Assembly: GCF_001278805.1 (NCBI RefSeq)
Contig: NZ_CP012602.1
Location: 1,580,001 to 1,644,000, forward strand
Source of the DNA: Bacillus sp. FJAT-18017
GTDB taxonomy: Bacteria; Bacillota; Bacilli; Bacillales; Cytobacillaceae
Length of the DNA: 64,000 bases
Direction of reading: 5' to 3'
Part shown: positions 1-10,322 of the stretch, in pieces
Numbering within the stretch: the first letter of the stretch is position 1
How the letters are laid out: each line of letters starts with the position of its first letter
Notes under the pieces: generated by a model
The model's database searches: none
What the model saw: the letters and a program-made list of their open reading frames with translations, nothing else
Told to the model about the DNA's origin: nothing
Translations under genes and position numbers: made by a program

Positions 1-2285
<2,285 letters not shown>

Positions 2286-2399
2286 TATTTGATTACTTGA
2301 TGTTCTTCTGATTCTTCCTTTACGATTACCCAGTTTTGAGGGAATAAATTTCCCCTTGAAAAAAATCAAAAAGACATTATAATAATATATGTCTTCATT

Positions 2400-2517
<118 letters not shown>

Positions 2518-2522
2518 AAGAT

Positions 2523-2598
2523 GGAGGATTAGCTCAGCTGGGAGAGCATCTGCCTTACAAGCAGAGGGTCGGCGGTTCGATCCCGTCATCCTCCACCA
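2523..2598 (+). tRNA. tRNA-Val(TAC)
   Basis: Full cloverleaf with anticodon loop cttacaa (TAC) and genome-encoded CCA. It is the first tRNA of the array. Confidence 0.97.
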
Positions 2599-2603
2599 TT
2601 TAT

Positions 2604-2676
<73 letters not shown>

Positions 2677-2721
2677 CCTTTTCGAGCCGTTACTATTTGT
2701 TTTAGAGTAACATTTTGTTTA

Positions 2722-2797
2722 GAGCCATTAGCTCAGTTGGTAGAGCATCTGACTTTTAATCAGAGGGTCGAAGGTTCGAGTCCTTCATGGCTCACCA
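2722..2797 (+). tRNA. tRNA-Lys(TTT)
   Basis: Cloverleaf with anticodon loop cttttaa (TTT) and encoded CCA. Its wobble uridine would be a target of the mnm5 modification genes at 45-46.6 kb, if those carry out that modification here. Confidence 0.97.
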
Positions 2798-2806
2798 TTT
2801 TAATAT

Positions 2807-2888
2807 GCGGGTGTGGCGGAATTGGCAGACGCACCAGACTTAGGATCTGGCGCCGCGAGGCGTGGGGGTTCGACTCCCTTCACCCGCA
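2807..2888 (+). tRNA. tRNA-Leu(TAG)
   Basis: Class II tRNA with a long variable arm and anticodon loop cttagga (TAG). CCA is not encoded. Confidence 0.97.
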
Positions 2889-2898
2889 CTTTATTCAC

Positions 2899-2973
2899 GC
2901 GGAAGTAGTTCAGTGGTAGAACACCACCTTGCCAAGGTGGGGGTCGCGGGTTCGAATCCCGTCTTCCGCTCCA
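2899..2973 (+). tRNA. tRNA-Gly(GCC)
   Basis: Cloverleaf with anticodon loop ttgccaa (GCC) and encoded CCA. Confidence 0.97.
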
Positions 2974-2981
2974 AGATATAT

Positions 2982-3067
2982 GCCGGGGTGGCGGAACTGG
3001 CAGACGCACAGGACTTAAAATCCTGCGGTAGGTGACTACCGTACCGGTTCGATTCCGGTCCTCGGCA
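2982..3067 (+). tRNA. tRNA-Leu(TAA)
   Basis: Class II tRNA with a long variable arm and anticodon loop cttaaaa (TAA). CCA is not encoded. Confidence 0.97.
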
Positions 3068-3083
3068 TTTCTTTTTTAAATAT

Positions 3084-3160
<77 letters not shown>

Positions 3161-3167
3161 TCATTAT

Positions 3168-3244
3168 CGGGAAGTAGCTCAGCTTGGTAGAGCACTTGGT
3201 TTGGGACCAAGGGGTCGCAGGTTCGAATCCTGTCTTCCCGACCA
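3168..3244 (+). tRNA. tRNA-Pro(TGG)
   Basis: Cloverleaf with anticodon loop tttggga (TGG) and encoded CCA. Confidence 0.97.
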
Positions 3245-3260
3245 GCAGAATTTATTTAAT

Positions 3261-3336
3261 GGGGGATTAGCTCAGCTGGGAGAGCGCCTGCCTTGCACGC
3301 AGGAGGTCAGCGGTTCGATCCCGCTATCCTCCACCA
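3261..3336 (+). tRNA. tRNA-Ala(TGC)
   Basis: Cloverleaf with anticodon TGC and encoded CCA. The acceptor stem gggggat/atcctcc contains one G-T pair. Confidence 0.97.
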
Positions 3337-3357
3337 TTAATATTTAATTAAACATAT

Positions 3358-3434
3358 GGCGGTGTAGCTCAGCTGGCTAGAGCGTACGGTTCATACCCGT
3401 AAGGTCGGGGGTTCGATCCCCTCCGCCGCTACCA
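3358..3434 (+). tRNA. tRNA-Met(CAT), elongator
   Basis: Cloverleaf with anticodon loop ttcatac (CAT) and encoded CCA. The body matches the Bacillus elongator methionine tRNA. It is one of three CAT tRNAs in the array and is distinct from the initiator at 3842 and the Ile-type at 3590. Confidence 0.92.
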
Positions 3435-3444
3435 TTCTTTACAA

Positions 3445-3471
3445 GGACCTTTAGCTCAGCTGGTTAGAGCA
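3445..3471 (+). pseudogene. tRNA-Ile(CAT) 5' fragment
   Basis: These 27 nt are identical to the first 27 nt of the intact tRNA at 3590-3663 (acceptor 5' strand plus D arm). They are followed by about 118 nt that do not form the rest of a tRNA. A short stretch near 3547-3555 (gacagacggtt) weakly resembles the anticodon-arm start. This is a broken or partly duplicated tRNA copy inside the transcribed array. Confidence 0.85.
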
Positions 3472-3589
3472 ACGAGCAAGGCTTCATTGATTTAACTGCG
3501 AGTTGTACTCATCGAGCTGCTACTTGAATAAGCTTTCTGAGATGAGGACAGACGGTTAAAAGAAGATTACTGGTATTAATTTTAACTAT

Positions 3590-3663
3590 GGACCTTTAGC
3601 TCAGCTGGTTAGAGCAGACGGCTCATAACCGTCCGGTCGTAGGTTCGAGTCCTACAAGGTCCA
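3590..3663 (+). tRNA. tRNA-Ile(CAT), lysidine-type
   Basis: Cloverleaf with anticodon loop ctcataa (CAT) and no encoded CCA. The body resembles the Bacillus isoleucine tRNA whose CAT anticodon is converted by TilS to lysidine to read ATA. Assigning it to Ile rather than Met rests on remembered similarity and on the separate elongator and initiator Met genes nearby. Confidence 0.85.
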
Positions 3664-3680
3664 CCTGATTTATTATAAAT

Positions 3681-3773
3681 GGAGGAATACCCAAGTCTGG
3701 CTGAAGGGATCGGTCTTGAAAACCGACAGGCGGGTTAAACCGCGCGGGGGTTCGAATCCCTCTTCCTCCGCCA
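3681..3773 (+). tRNA. tRNA-Ser(TGA)
   Basis: Class II tRNA with a long variable arm, anticodon loop cttgaaa (TGA) and encoded CCA. Confidence 0.97.
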
Positions 3774-3841
3774 TTTATTTTTCTGAGTTGGTCAGTCGAT
3801 GCTTTCTTAGGGCATAGACAAAACTTTATACTTTTTATCGT

Positions 3842-3915
<74 letters not shown>

Positions 3916-3918
3916 TTC

Positions 3919-3995
3919 GGTCTGGTAGTTCAGTTGGTTAGAATGCCTGCCTGTCACGCAGGAGGTCGCGGGTTCGAGTCCCGTCCAGACCGCCA
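3919..3995 (+). tRNA. tRNA-Asp(GTC)
   Basis: Cloverleaf with anticodon loop ctgtcac (GTC) and encoded CCA. It begins only 3 nt after the initiator tRNA. Confidence 0.97.
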
Positions 3996-4003
3996 TTTTT
4001 TAT

Positions 4004-4079
4004 GGCTCAGTAGCTCAGTCGGTAGAGCAATGGACTGAAAATCCATGTGTCGGCGGTTCGATTCCGTCCTGAGCCACCA
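4004..4079 (+). tRNA. tRNA-Phe(GAA)
   Basis: Cloverleaf with anticodon loop ctgaaaa (GAA) and encoded CCA. Confidence 0.97.
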
Positions 4080-4094
4080 TTACATTTTGATAAT

Positions 4095-4171
4095 GGCGAT
4101 TGTGGCGAAGTGGTTAACGCACCTGATTGTGGTTCAGGCATTCGTGGGTTCGATTCCCATCAGTCGCCCCA
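4095..4171 (+). tRNA. tRNA-His(GTG)
   Basis: Cloverleaf with anticodon loop ttgtggt (GTG) and encoded CCA. The start includes the extra G at position -1 facing discriminator C, the identity element of His tRNA. Confidence 0.96.
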
Positions 4172-4186
4172 TTCATAACTTAATAT

Positions 4187-4260
4187 GCGGGTGTAGTTTA
4201 ATGGTAAAACTCCAGCCTTCCAAGCTGATGTCGTGGGTTCGATTCCCATCACCCGCTCCA
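4187..4260 (+). tRNA. tRNA-Gly(TCC)
   Basis: Cloverleaf with anticodon loop cttccaa (TCC) and encoded CCA. Confidence 0.97.
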
Positions 4261-4265
4261 TATGT

Positions 4266-4342
<77 letters not shown>

Positions 4343-4381
4343 TTTTTGTGTGAAAAAATTAAAATTCATGATATTTATTAT

Positions 4382-4456
4382 TCCGCAGTAGCTCAGTGGT
4401 AGAGCAATCGGCTGTTAACCGATCGGTCGTAGGTTCGAGTCCTACCTGCGGAGCCA
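4382..4456 (+). tRNA. tRNA-Asn(GTT)
   Basis: Cloverleaf with anticodon loop ctgttaa (GTT) and encoded CCA. Confidence 0.97.
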
Positions 4457-4459
4457 TTT

Positions 4460-4547
4460 GGGGAAGTACTCAAGAGGCTGAAGAGGCGCCCCTGCTAAGG
4501 GTGTAGGTCGGGTAACCGGCGCGAGGGTTCAAATCCCTCCTTCTCCG
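4460..4547 (+). tRNA. tRNA-Ser(GCT)
   Basis: Class II tRNA with a long variable arm and anticodon loop ctgctaa (GCT). CCA is not encoded. Confidence 0.96.
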
Positions 4548-4555
4548 TTCCTTAT

Positions 4556-4627
4556 GGCCCCTTGGTCAAGCGGTTAAGACACCGCCCTTTCACGGCGGTA
4601 ACACGGGTTCGAATCCCGTAGGGGTCA
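4556..4627 (+). tRNA. tRNA-Glu(TTC)
   Basis: Cloverleaf with anticodon loop ctttcac (TTC). CCA is not encoded. It is the last tRNA of the array, followed directly by a terminator. Confidence 0.97.
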
Positions 4628-4634
4628 TCCTGAA

Positions 4635-4667
4635 AAGGCTGCAGACATTTTGTCTGCAGCCTTTTTT
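4635..4667 (+). terminator. rho-independent terminator of the rrn-tRNA operon
   Basis: A long stem aaggctgcagaca/tgtctgcagcctt with a short T loop is followed by six T. It closes the rRNA-tRNA transcription unit. Confidence 0.95.
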
Positions 4668-4723
4668 CTATATTTAAGAAGCTTTTTTGCGACTGAGGAT
4701 AACCTTTTTATCCTCATTTCTAC

Positions 4724-4900
4724 GTCTAGCTCCACAAAGGAATGCTTCCCTCGACATTGCACAGCATGAAATTAAACGTACAAAAACTTCAGACCTTCTC
4801 CATGTGATAAAGTCATTCACGAAAGCGCTTAGTGCTCCTGCGCTAAAGCGATTCTTGGATAACATATCTTCAGCTCGTCGCAAAGCCCGCGAAGCTTTAT
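4724..4900 (+). repeat. degenerate copy of interspersed intergenic element (family R1)
   Basis: It starts with gtctagctccacaaaggaa and continues with aacttcagaccttctcc and gataaagtcattc. These are diverged forms of blocks also found at 7902, 28348 and 29899 and, inverted, at 15120. No coding potential is seen; open frames here lack ribosome-binding sites. The 3' boundary is uncertain. Confidence 0.6.
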
Positions 4901-5543
4901 GAAGATGCTGCTTCATTGAGTGATGCAGGGTAATTGCTTTCGCATTTTAATTACTCCCCACAACTTGCCTGATGCGAGAAAAAGACGACGCACCAGGAAA
5001 AGCTGCGCAAACTTCACTTTAACAAAACTCCTGTTTCTTCTCTTAAATAAGTCTCTTATTTTCAGAAATTTTTTAAAAAATTTTAACAAATAGGATTAGT
5101 TTCTATTAAATTTGGGTATCTAATTAAAATCTAATAGTATTGTCCCCCTGGTTTACCTGGATACTTCTTGCTCGTTAAACCCAGTCCTTATGTAGGTTAC
5201 ATACCTTTTCCCCGTTTGGCAGTCATTAAGTTGCCATATTTCGTTCGACATATCAAAGGGAAATTTGTCTGTTAGTGGTATAAAGTTTATCATTTAATCC
5301 GCTTTAGGGTTGGATTGATAGACTTTTTAAAGGTTTATCACCTTTTTTGTCAAAATAGAACGGATTTTTTTTAAAGGGATATTGGTTAAACAAACGAATT
5401 ATAGAGCGGAATAGGAATATTCTTTTCAAAGGGGAAAAGAGTATCACAACAAAAACGGTGAAACTTGAAAAATAGTTTAGGCCCTAGCATTTCGCCTATC
5501 GTAAGTTGTGGGGTATGGGGGATTAACGGTTCCAATCTTTAAA
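4901..5543. other. AT-rich non-coding stretch upstream of glgC
   Basis: There is no credible gene here: no open frame has a ribosome-binding site and none resembles a known family. The stretch is AT-rich and presumably holds the glg promoter, but I could not identify a confident sigma-A or sigma-E promoter by eye. A small imperfect hairpin lies around 5421-5452 (gaatattc...gagtatc). Confidence 0.4.
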
Positions 5544-5622
5544 AATCCGGGCGGCCAGAAAAAAGCCTTTTGAGGTGTAGGGGATACCTCAGATTCAGGC
5601 TTTATTTATTAATGTCCGGATT
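5544..5622 (+). promoter_or_regulatory. nested hairpin in the glgC leader
   Basis: Three nested helices are visible: aatccgg (5544-5550) with ccggatt (5616-5622), aaagcct (5562-5568) with aggcttt (5597-5603), and tgaggt (5571-5576) with acctca (5586-5591). The structure ends 1-2 nt before the Shine-Dalgarno gagaggag of glgC, so folding could affect translation or act as a weak attenuator. It matches no riboswitch class I know. A regulatory role is inference. Confidence 0.5.
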
Positions 5623-5639
5623 AAGAGAGGAGCGGCTGG

Positions 5640-6785
5640 ATGGAGAAGAAAAAATGTGTGGCAATGCTTCTGGCTGGAGGCCAGGGAACAAGGCTAAAGC
5701 AATTGACTGAGACCATAGCAAAGCCTGCAGTCCCTTTTGGAGGCAAATATAGAATTATTGATTTTACCTTAAGTAATTGTACTAATTCTGGTATTGATAC
5801 CGTAGGGGTTCTTACCCAATACCAACCTATGCTTTTAAATTCTTATATTGGAATTGGAAGTGCATGGGACCTCGATAGAACGGATGGCGGGGTTACTGTA
5901 TTGCCTCCATTTAGCGAATCTGCGGATGTTAAATGGTACACAGGAACTGCATGTGCTGTTTATCAAAATCTCAATTATTTAAGGCAGTATGACCCGGAAT
6001 ATGTACTGATTCTTTCCGGCGACCACATTTATAAGATGAACTATGAAGATATGCTGCAATACCATATTGCAAGAAACGCCGATGTAACCATATCTGTAGT
6101 TGAAGTTCCAAGAGCAGAGGCAAGCCGGTTCGGAATTATGAATACCGGGTCAGATATGCAGGTTCTAGAATTTGAAGAGAAGCCTGAAAATCCAAAAAGC
6201 ACTCTAGCATCCATGGGCATTTATATTTTTAACTGGGAAGTCCTTAAAAATTCCCTGGAGTCGGATTATAGTAATCCAAACTCGAGCCATGACTTTGGCA
6301 AGGATATAATCCCTAGCCTGGTTAAGGGGCAGGAACAGGTATATGCCTATCCTTTTAGCGGCTATTGGAAGGATGTAGGCACAGTCGAGAGCCTATGGGA
6401 AGCGAATATGGATCTTCTTGATGAAAATTGCCCGCTTGATTTATTTGATCATGGCTGGAGAATCTATTCTGTTAATCCAAATCAGCCTCCGCAGTTCATA
6501 TCTAGTGATGCTACTATTATGGAATCTCTAATAAATGAGGGTTGTACGATAGAAGGAGATATTGTTCGGTCCGTAGTTTTTCAAGGAGTCAGTGTTGGTA
6601 ATGGCGCCTATATAAAGGACTCAGTCATCATGCCGGAAGCCATCATCGGCAAGAACACCTCCATAGAGCGTGCAATTGTTCCTGCGAATATGAAGGTTCC
6701 AGATGGCATGGTGATTTGCCCCGAACCCGGGAAAATAGTATTAGTTGATGAAAAATTATGTCAGGAATACAACTTGGCTAAATGA
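5640..6785 (+). CDS. glgC: glucose-1-phosphate adenylyltransferase, catalytic subunit GlgC
   Basis: GlgC makes ADP-glucose from glucose-1-phosphate and ATP, the committed step of bacterial glycogen synthesis. The 381-residue product has the family length (about 380). It shows the nucleotide-binding start [12 protein letters not shown] (about residues 12-23), the [15 protein letters not shown] segment, [10 protein letters not shown] (about 126) and a C-terminal left-handed beta-helix region (about 290-370). The ATG follows gagaggag at 8-nt spacing. glgD follows after 16 nt, so the two form an operon. In B. subtilis glgC and glgD sit in a glgBCDAP operon; here glgB, glgA and glgP are absent from the locus and must be elsewhere or missing. 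Confidence 0.96.
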   Translation: MEKKKCVAMLLAGGQGTRLKQLTETIAKPAVPFGGKYRIIDFTLSNCTNSGIDTVGVLTQYQPMLLNSYIGIGSAWDLDRTDGGVTVLPPFSESADVKWYTGTACAVYQNLNYLRQYDPEYVLILSGDHIYKMNYEDMLQYHIARNADVTISVVEVPRAEASRFGIMNTGSDMQVLEFEEKPENPKSTLASMGIYIFNWEVLKNSLESDYSNPNSSHDFGKDIIPSLVKGQEQVYAYPFSGYWKDVGTVESLWEANMDLLDENCPLDLFDHGWRIYSVNPNQPPQFISSDATIMESLINEGCTIEGDIVRSVVFQGVSVGNGAYIKDSVIMPEAIIGKNTSIERAIVPANMKVPDGMVICPEPGKIVLVDEKLCQEYNLAK

Positions 6786-6801
6786 AAAAGGAGGGACAGG
6801 A

Positions 6802-7854
6802 ATGTTAAAACAGCTATTAGGTGTAATTGATGCTGCTGCTAACCACGAAGATCTGCAGGAATTGTTGCTGCACAGGCCAGTCGCTGCCCTGCCTTTTGCC
6901 GGAAGATACCGACTTATTGATTTTGCCCTGTCAAGTATGGTGAACTCGGGTATAGGAAGTGTTGCAGTCTTTCCTAGAGGAAGCTACCGCTCACTTATGG
7001 ATCATCTGGGATCCGGAAAGAATTGGGATCTAAATCGAAAAAGGGATGGATTATTCTTTTTTCCTCCTATGGAGGTAAAGGATAATGATTTCAGAGGAAC
7101 GGGATGCTTTGCACATTTTGCAGAAAATCTCGACTTCTTCTATAGGAGTACACAGGAATATACGTTAGTATCAAATTCCTACACAGTAATCAATGATGAC
7201 TTAAGGACAATGCTAGATACGCACCAGAAATATGGGTGTGACATCACTGAGGTTTATAAAAATGGAAAAGCTTTAAATATTTACTTGTTGAAAACATCAC
7301 TCTTAATTGATTTAATCGAGAACAGAGAAGATACAGGATATAGAAGTCTTGATGATGTAATTGACGATTTTTCGAGCCCTTATACTAGCTGCAGGTTTGA
7401 ATATAAAGGCTACGCAGAACAAGTAGATTCCATAAAAAGCTATTACAAGATTAGTATGGATTTGCTTAACCCAACTGTCTGGCATACTCTTTTTAAGAAA
7501 GAACAGCCGGTATTCACCAAGGTTAAGGATGAGCCACCTTCCCATTATTATAAAGGTTCTAGTGTTAAGAGGGCCCTTTTGGCTAACGGCTGCAAGGTAA
7601 GGGGAGAGGTGGAAAATAGTATAATCTCCAGAGGAGTAAGCATAGGACAGGAAGCGATTATTCGAAATAGTATTATTATGCAGAAGAGCCAAATCGGCGA
7701 AAATTGTATCCTTGAGTCGGTGATCCTGGATAAGGATGTTAAAGTTGAACCTGGAACAATTCTTATTGGAAGTCCGCAGAATCCTATCGTTATAGGAAAA
7801 GGTTCAGTTGTCCAGCCGACTGCTGCAAAAGCTAGCTCTCTTTTGGCTTTGTAG
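6802..7854 (+). CDS. glgD: glucose-1-phosphate adenylyltransferase, regulatory-type subunit GlgD
   Basis: This is a 350-residue GlgC paralogue that partners GlgC in Bacillus ADP-glucose pyrophosphorylase. I chose the ATG at 6802 because aaaggaggga (6787-6796) precedes it at normal spacing; an in-frame start upstream would overlap glgC and lacks a site. It keeps the FAGRYRLIDFALSSMVNSG segment (about residue 30-50) and a C-terminal beta-helix (about 265-340). It lacks the canonical N-terminal GGxGTRL nucleotide loop, which reads IDAAANHEDL, as expected for the non-catalytic GlgD type. It ends at a strong terminator, so the operon is only glgCD. Confidence 0.94.
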   Translation: MLKQLLGVIDAAANHEDLQELLLHRPVAALPFAGRYRLIDFALSSMVNSGIGSVAVFPRGSYRSLMDHLGSGKNWDLNRKRDGLFFFPPMEVKDNDFRGTGCFAHFAENLDFFYRSTQEYTLVSNSYTVINDDLRTMLDTHQKYGCDITEVYKNGKALNIYLLKTSLLIDLIENREDTGYRSLDDVIDDFSSPYTSCRFEYKGYAEQVDSIKSYYKISMDLLNPTVWHTLFKKEQPVFTKVKDEPPSHYYKGSSVKRALLANGCKVRGEVENSIISRGVSIGQEAIIRNSIIMQKSQIGENCILESVILDKDVKVEPGTILIGSPQNPIVIGKGSVVQPTAAKASSLLAL

Positions 7855-7861
7855 AATCTCA

Positions 7862-7898
7862 AAAACAGCCTTCCCACTTACGGGGAGGCTGTTTTTTT
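7862..7898 (+). terminator. terminator after glgD
   Basis: The stem aacagccttccc/ggggaggctgtt with a 6-nt loop is followed by T7. Confidence 0.92.
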
Positions 7899-7901
7899 AA
7901 T

Positions 7902-8049
7902 GTCTAGCTTCAGTGCCTATCGCCTATCAAACTTCAGGCCTCCTCGCTACGATAAGTCATCATCGAATCGCTAGCGCTCTTCGTGATTCCTTTATCTCAG
8001 TCGAAGTCCCTCCATTTTGTACGGCGATGATCAAGGCACTTACGCTTTG
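7902..8049 (+). repeat. interspersed intergenic element, family R1 (short form)
   Basis: This element of about 148 bp starts gtctagcttcagtgcctat, contains ctacgataagtcatcatcga, tcttcgtgattcctt and ctcagtcgaagtccctcc, and ends ggcacttacgcttt. The copy at 29899-30046 is nearly the same throughout, and that at 28348-28655 has the same blocks with two insertions. It lies between the convergent ends of glgD and yteA. Confidence 0.85.
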
Positions 8050-8059
8050 CTATTTATAA

Positions 8060-8809
8060 TCAATCCTCTTCCAAATAGCTATCTTTACGCTTATACGGGA
8101 CATCTCCCATTTGTGATTCTATTCCTTTTCGATCAAGGGTTTCTTCAAGGTTTTCCAGCTTTTGTACCTTACTGAACTGGCGGTTTCCACCTTCGATATC
8201 GTTCGAAACTATTTCCTCGATATCCTCCGCTTGGGCTTCTTCATTAACTCCTTTATTATATAAGTCATTGTAGTTGTCATAATCCCCAACCATATCCTGT
8301 GGGCCATCCGCTGTTCCATAGCGGGCAACCTCTTCGAAACTGTCATTCGTATCAATAACTCCGCCCTCGCTTCTGCCTCGGAATGAATTAGGAATGGACG
8401 GCGTTAGGACATCCTCTTCTACCGGCCGGTCGGTAGCAGGAACCTTTTCAGGAGTATGTTCAACGCAATATAGCGTTGAAGGGAGTGCTTCAAGCCTCTC
8501 AAAAGGAATTTCCTTTTCACACTCACGGCAGATTCCATATGTTCCATCTTCCATAGCGGCTAATGCTTCTTTTACTTTTTCCAACTCGCTTCCCGCATGA
8601 CCCTCAAGGGCATAGTCTTTCTCTCTTTCATACAGTTCTGTCCCCAAGTCAGCAGGATGATTGTCAAGTGAAGATAACTCCCCAACCGTTTCGGTTTCTG
8701 CATCTTTCCGGTCAGTATAACCGTCTTCCATTTTCAACTGGGTCTCCAGATTTGTTTCTTCCTCTTTTAATAAATATTTCAATGTATTTAACTGATTTGT
8801 CGTTAACAT
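8060..8809 (-). CDS. yteA: YteA family protein with DksA/TraR-type zinc finger
   Basis: The 249-residue acidic protein resembles B. subtilis YteA. The conserved part is ELSSLDNHPADLGTELYERE (about 45-64) followed by a DksA/TraR-like finger, CRECEKEIPFERLEALP (about 92-108) with a further Cys in LYC. The C-terminal 100 residues are very acidic and low in complexity. The start MLTTNQL at 8809 is preferred because YteA proteins begin this way; the frame stays open to 8941 but the extra 44 residues look non-coding. Its role is not established: YteA proteins are described as stress-linked, and an RNA-polymerase secondary-channel role would be inference from the finger. Confidence 0.88.
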   Translation of the reverse strand: MLTTNQLNTLKYLLKEEETNLETQLKMEDGYTDRKDAETETVGELSSLDNHPADLGTELYEREKDYALEGHAGSELEKVKEALAAMEDGTYGICRECEKEIPFERLEALPSTLYCVEHTPEKVPATDRPVEEDVLTPSIPNSFRGRSEGGVIDTNDSFEEVARYGTADGPQDMVGDYDNYNDLYNKGVNEEAQAEDIEEIVSNDIEGGNRQFSKVQKLENLEETLDRKGIESQMGDVPYKRKDSYLEED

Positions 8810-9047
8810 AAATTCCACATCCGTTTCGTTGCGTTTTACTCTTCCTGTAGTATTTTTGATACCCTTCCGGATTGTAATGAAAACATAAACCCGCTTTGGG
8901 GTTTCAATACGGACTGAGGGTTTCAGCCGATATAAAGGCATCAGGAGGAGCGAAAGCCCAATCGTATGTAGTGAGTAGACCTATCGCAAAACGGCGGCAC
9001 ATTCTCAAAACAACTTTCCCAAAGTGGCGCATTGCAATAGGAAATGC

Positions 9048-9077
9048 AAAAAGCCCCTGCATATGCAGGAGCTTTGA
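9048..9077 (-). terminator. terminator of menA
   Basis: Read on the minus strand, the stem aaagctcctgc/gcaggggcttt is followed by T residues. It lies just beyond the menA stop. Confidence 0.85.
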
Positions 9078-9085
9078 TAAACTTA

Positions 9086-10021
9086 TTAAATGAAGTGGCC
9101 AATGAATAAACCAATGGCAAGCAAGAAACCAAAAATTGTATTGGTTTGTGCCGTTGCTTTCATTGCTGGCATCATTTCAATAGGGGTTCTGCCGGCTTTG
9201 AATCCCTTTACTGCCAGAATAGGCTTTGGCAAACTTAGAACGACAATAGCAGCCCAAGGTGAAATAATTTGTAATACAATTAGTACCGCGACAATTATAT
9301 AAGCAGCTGTAAACATTCCGGCAAGGAATCGAATCGCATTGACCCTGCCAAGTAGAATCGCGAGTGTTTTCCTTCCAAATTCCTTATCTCCGTCCAAATC
9401 CCGGATATTATTCGAAAGCAGGATTGCTCCAACAAGAATAGATACAGGAATCGAAACCAAAATACTTACACCCGTAACATAACCTGTCTGAATAAAGAAT
9501 GAAATTAAAATGATTAAACAACCCATGAAGAAGCCGGCAAATAGTTCCCCGAATGGTGTATAGGCGATAGGCTTTGGACCACCCGTGTAAAGATAGCCGA
9601 ACAGCATGGAAATACTCCCTATTACTGCAATCCACCAACTGCTTTCCATGCAAATGTAGATACCCAGCAAGACGGATATGCCGTATAAAAGCAGAGCCAG
9701 TTGCATGACTGTCGCTGGTTTTATACCATCTCTGACTATGGCACCGCCAATACCAATAGAATGTTCGTTGTCTAGTCCGCGTTTAAAGTCATAGTATTCA
9801 TTAAACATATTTGTAGCCGCCTGGATCAAAAGGCAGGCGAGCAGCATTGCACCAAACAGAAGACCATTTATTTTTCCTTCTTCAAGTGCGAGGACAGTAC
9901 CCAAAAAAACTGGGACAAATGCAGCAGTCAAGGTATGGGGGCGTGTTAGCTGCCACCATGCGTGAAAACCGCGATTGGATTCTGGGATATGGGGTGTGCC
10001 TGTCTGTAATTGTGTCTGCAT
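9086..10021 (-). CDS. menA: 1,4-dihydroxy-2-naphthoate polyprenyltransferase MenA
   Basis: This UbiA-superfamily membrane prenyltransferase joins a polyprenyl diphosphate to 1,4-dihydroxy-2-naphthoate, giving demethylmenaquinone. The 311 residues contain about nine membrane segments. They carry the two Asp-rich Mg-diphosphate motifs, NMFNEYYDFKRGLD (about 76-89) and NNIRDLDGDKEFGRK (about 208-222). The ATG at 10021 follows agggagtg. It is transcribed away from menFDHBEC, which makes the substrate, so the 301-bp gap carries both promoters. This divergent menA/menF arrangement is common in Bacillus. Confidence 0.96.
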   Translation of the reverse strand: MQTQLQTGTPHIPESNRGFHAWWQLTRPHTLTAAFVPVFLGTVLALEEGKINGLLFGAMLLACLLIQAATNMFNEYYDFKRGLDNEHSIGIGGAIVRDGIKPATVMQLALLLYGISVLLGIYICMESSWWIAVIGSISMLFGYLYTGGPKPIAYTPFGELFAGFFMGCLIILISFFIQTGYVTGVSILVSIPVSILVGAILLSNNIRDLDGDKEFGRKTLAILLGRVNAIRFLAGMFTAAYIIVAVLIVLQIISPWAAIVVLSLPKPILAVKGFKAGRTPIEMMPAMKATAQTNTIFGFLLAIGLFIGHFI

Positions 10022-10322
10022 GCATTACACTCCCTGATGTAGTAGTATAGCAATGAATTCTTATATGCCACATTTAAGTGTATGAAATTTAAGGAAAGGT
10101 GTCAATTACTTTTTCCTGCCAGCTTCCAGTCAGTTTACCGGATTTACCCTTGTGGAAAATTAGGAATGTAGCTTAATCGAGGTTTGTGACAGAATAGGAT
10201 ATAATATAGGAAAAAACATGGTGACTGTGACTACTGTTATTGACACTCCCGCAATTTGAGTAGTATTTTTAAATAGGTTTTAAACTGAATGGGGACAGTG
10301 GTTTGCGCTGTTTGGAGGGATA
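10022..10322. promoter_or_regulatory. divergent menA/menF promoter region
   Basis: This intergenic region separates the two divergent men transcripts. A good -10-like tataat lies at 10200-10205 on the plus strand, but I see no convincing -35 at 16-18 nt upstream, so the promoter call is weak. No hairpin or riboswitch was recognised. Confidence 0.4.

Noticed and set aside
3445..3589. Prophage or island attachment site at the broken tRNA
   Set aside because: The duplicated part is the 5' end of the tRNA and only 118 nt lie between copies. Integrative elements usually restore the 3' end, and no integrase is present.
4674..4916. 71- and 80-codon frames on opposite strands after the tRNA array
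   Set aside because: The region is a degenerate R1 element. Neither frame has a convincing start site or a protein family.
9090..9302. Plus-strand frame inside menA
   Set aside because: It is an antisense shadow of menA, which has clear prenyltransferase motifs.
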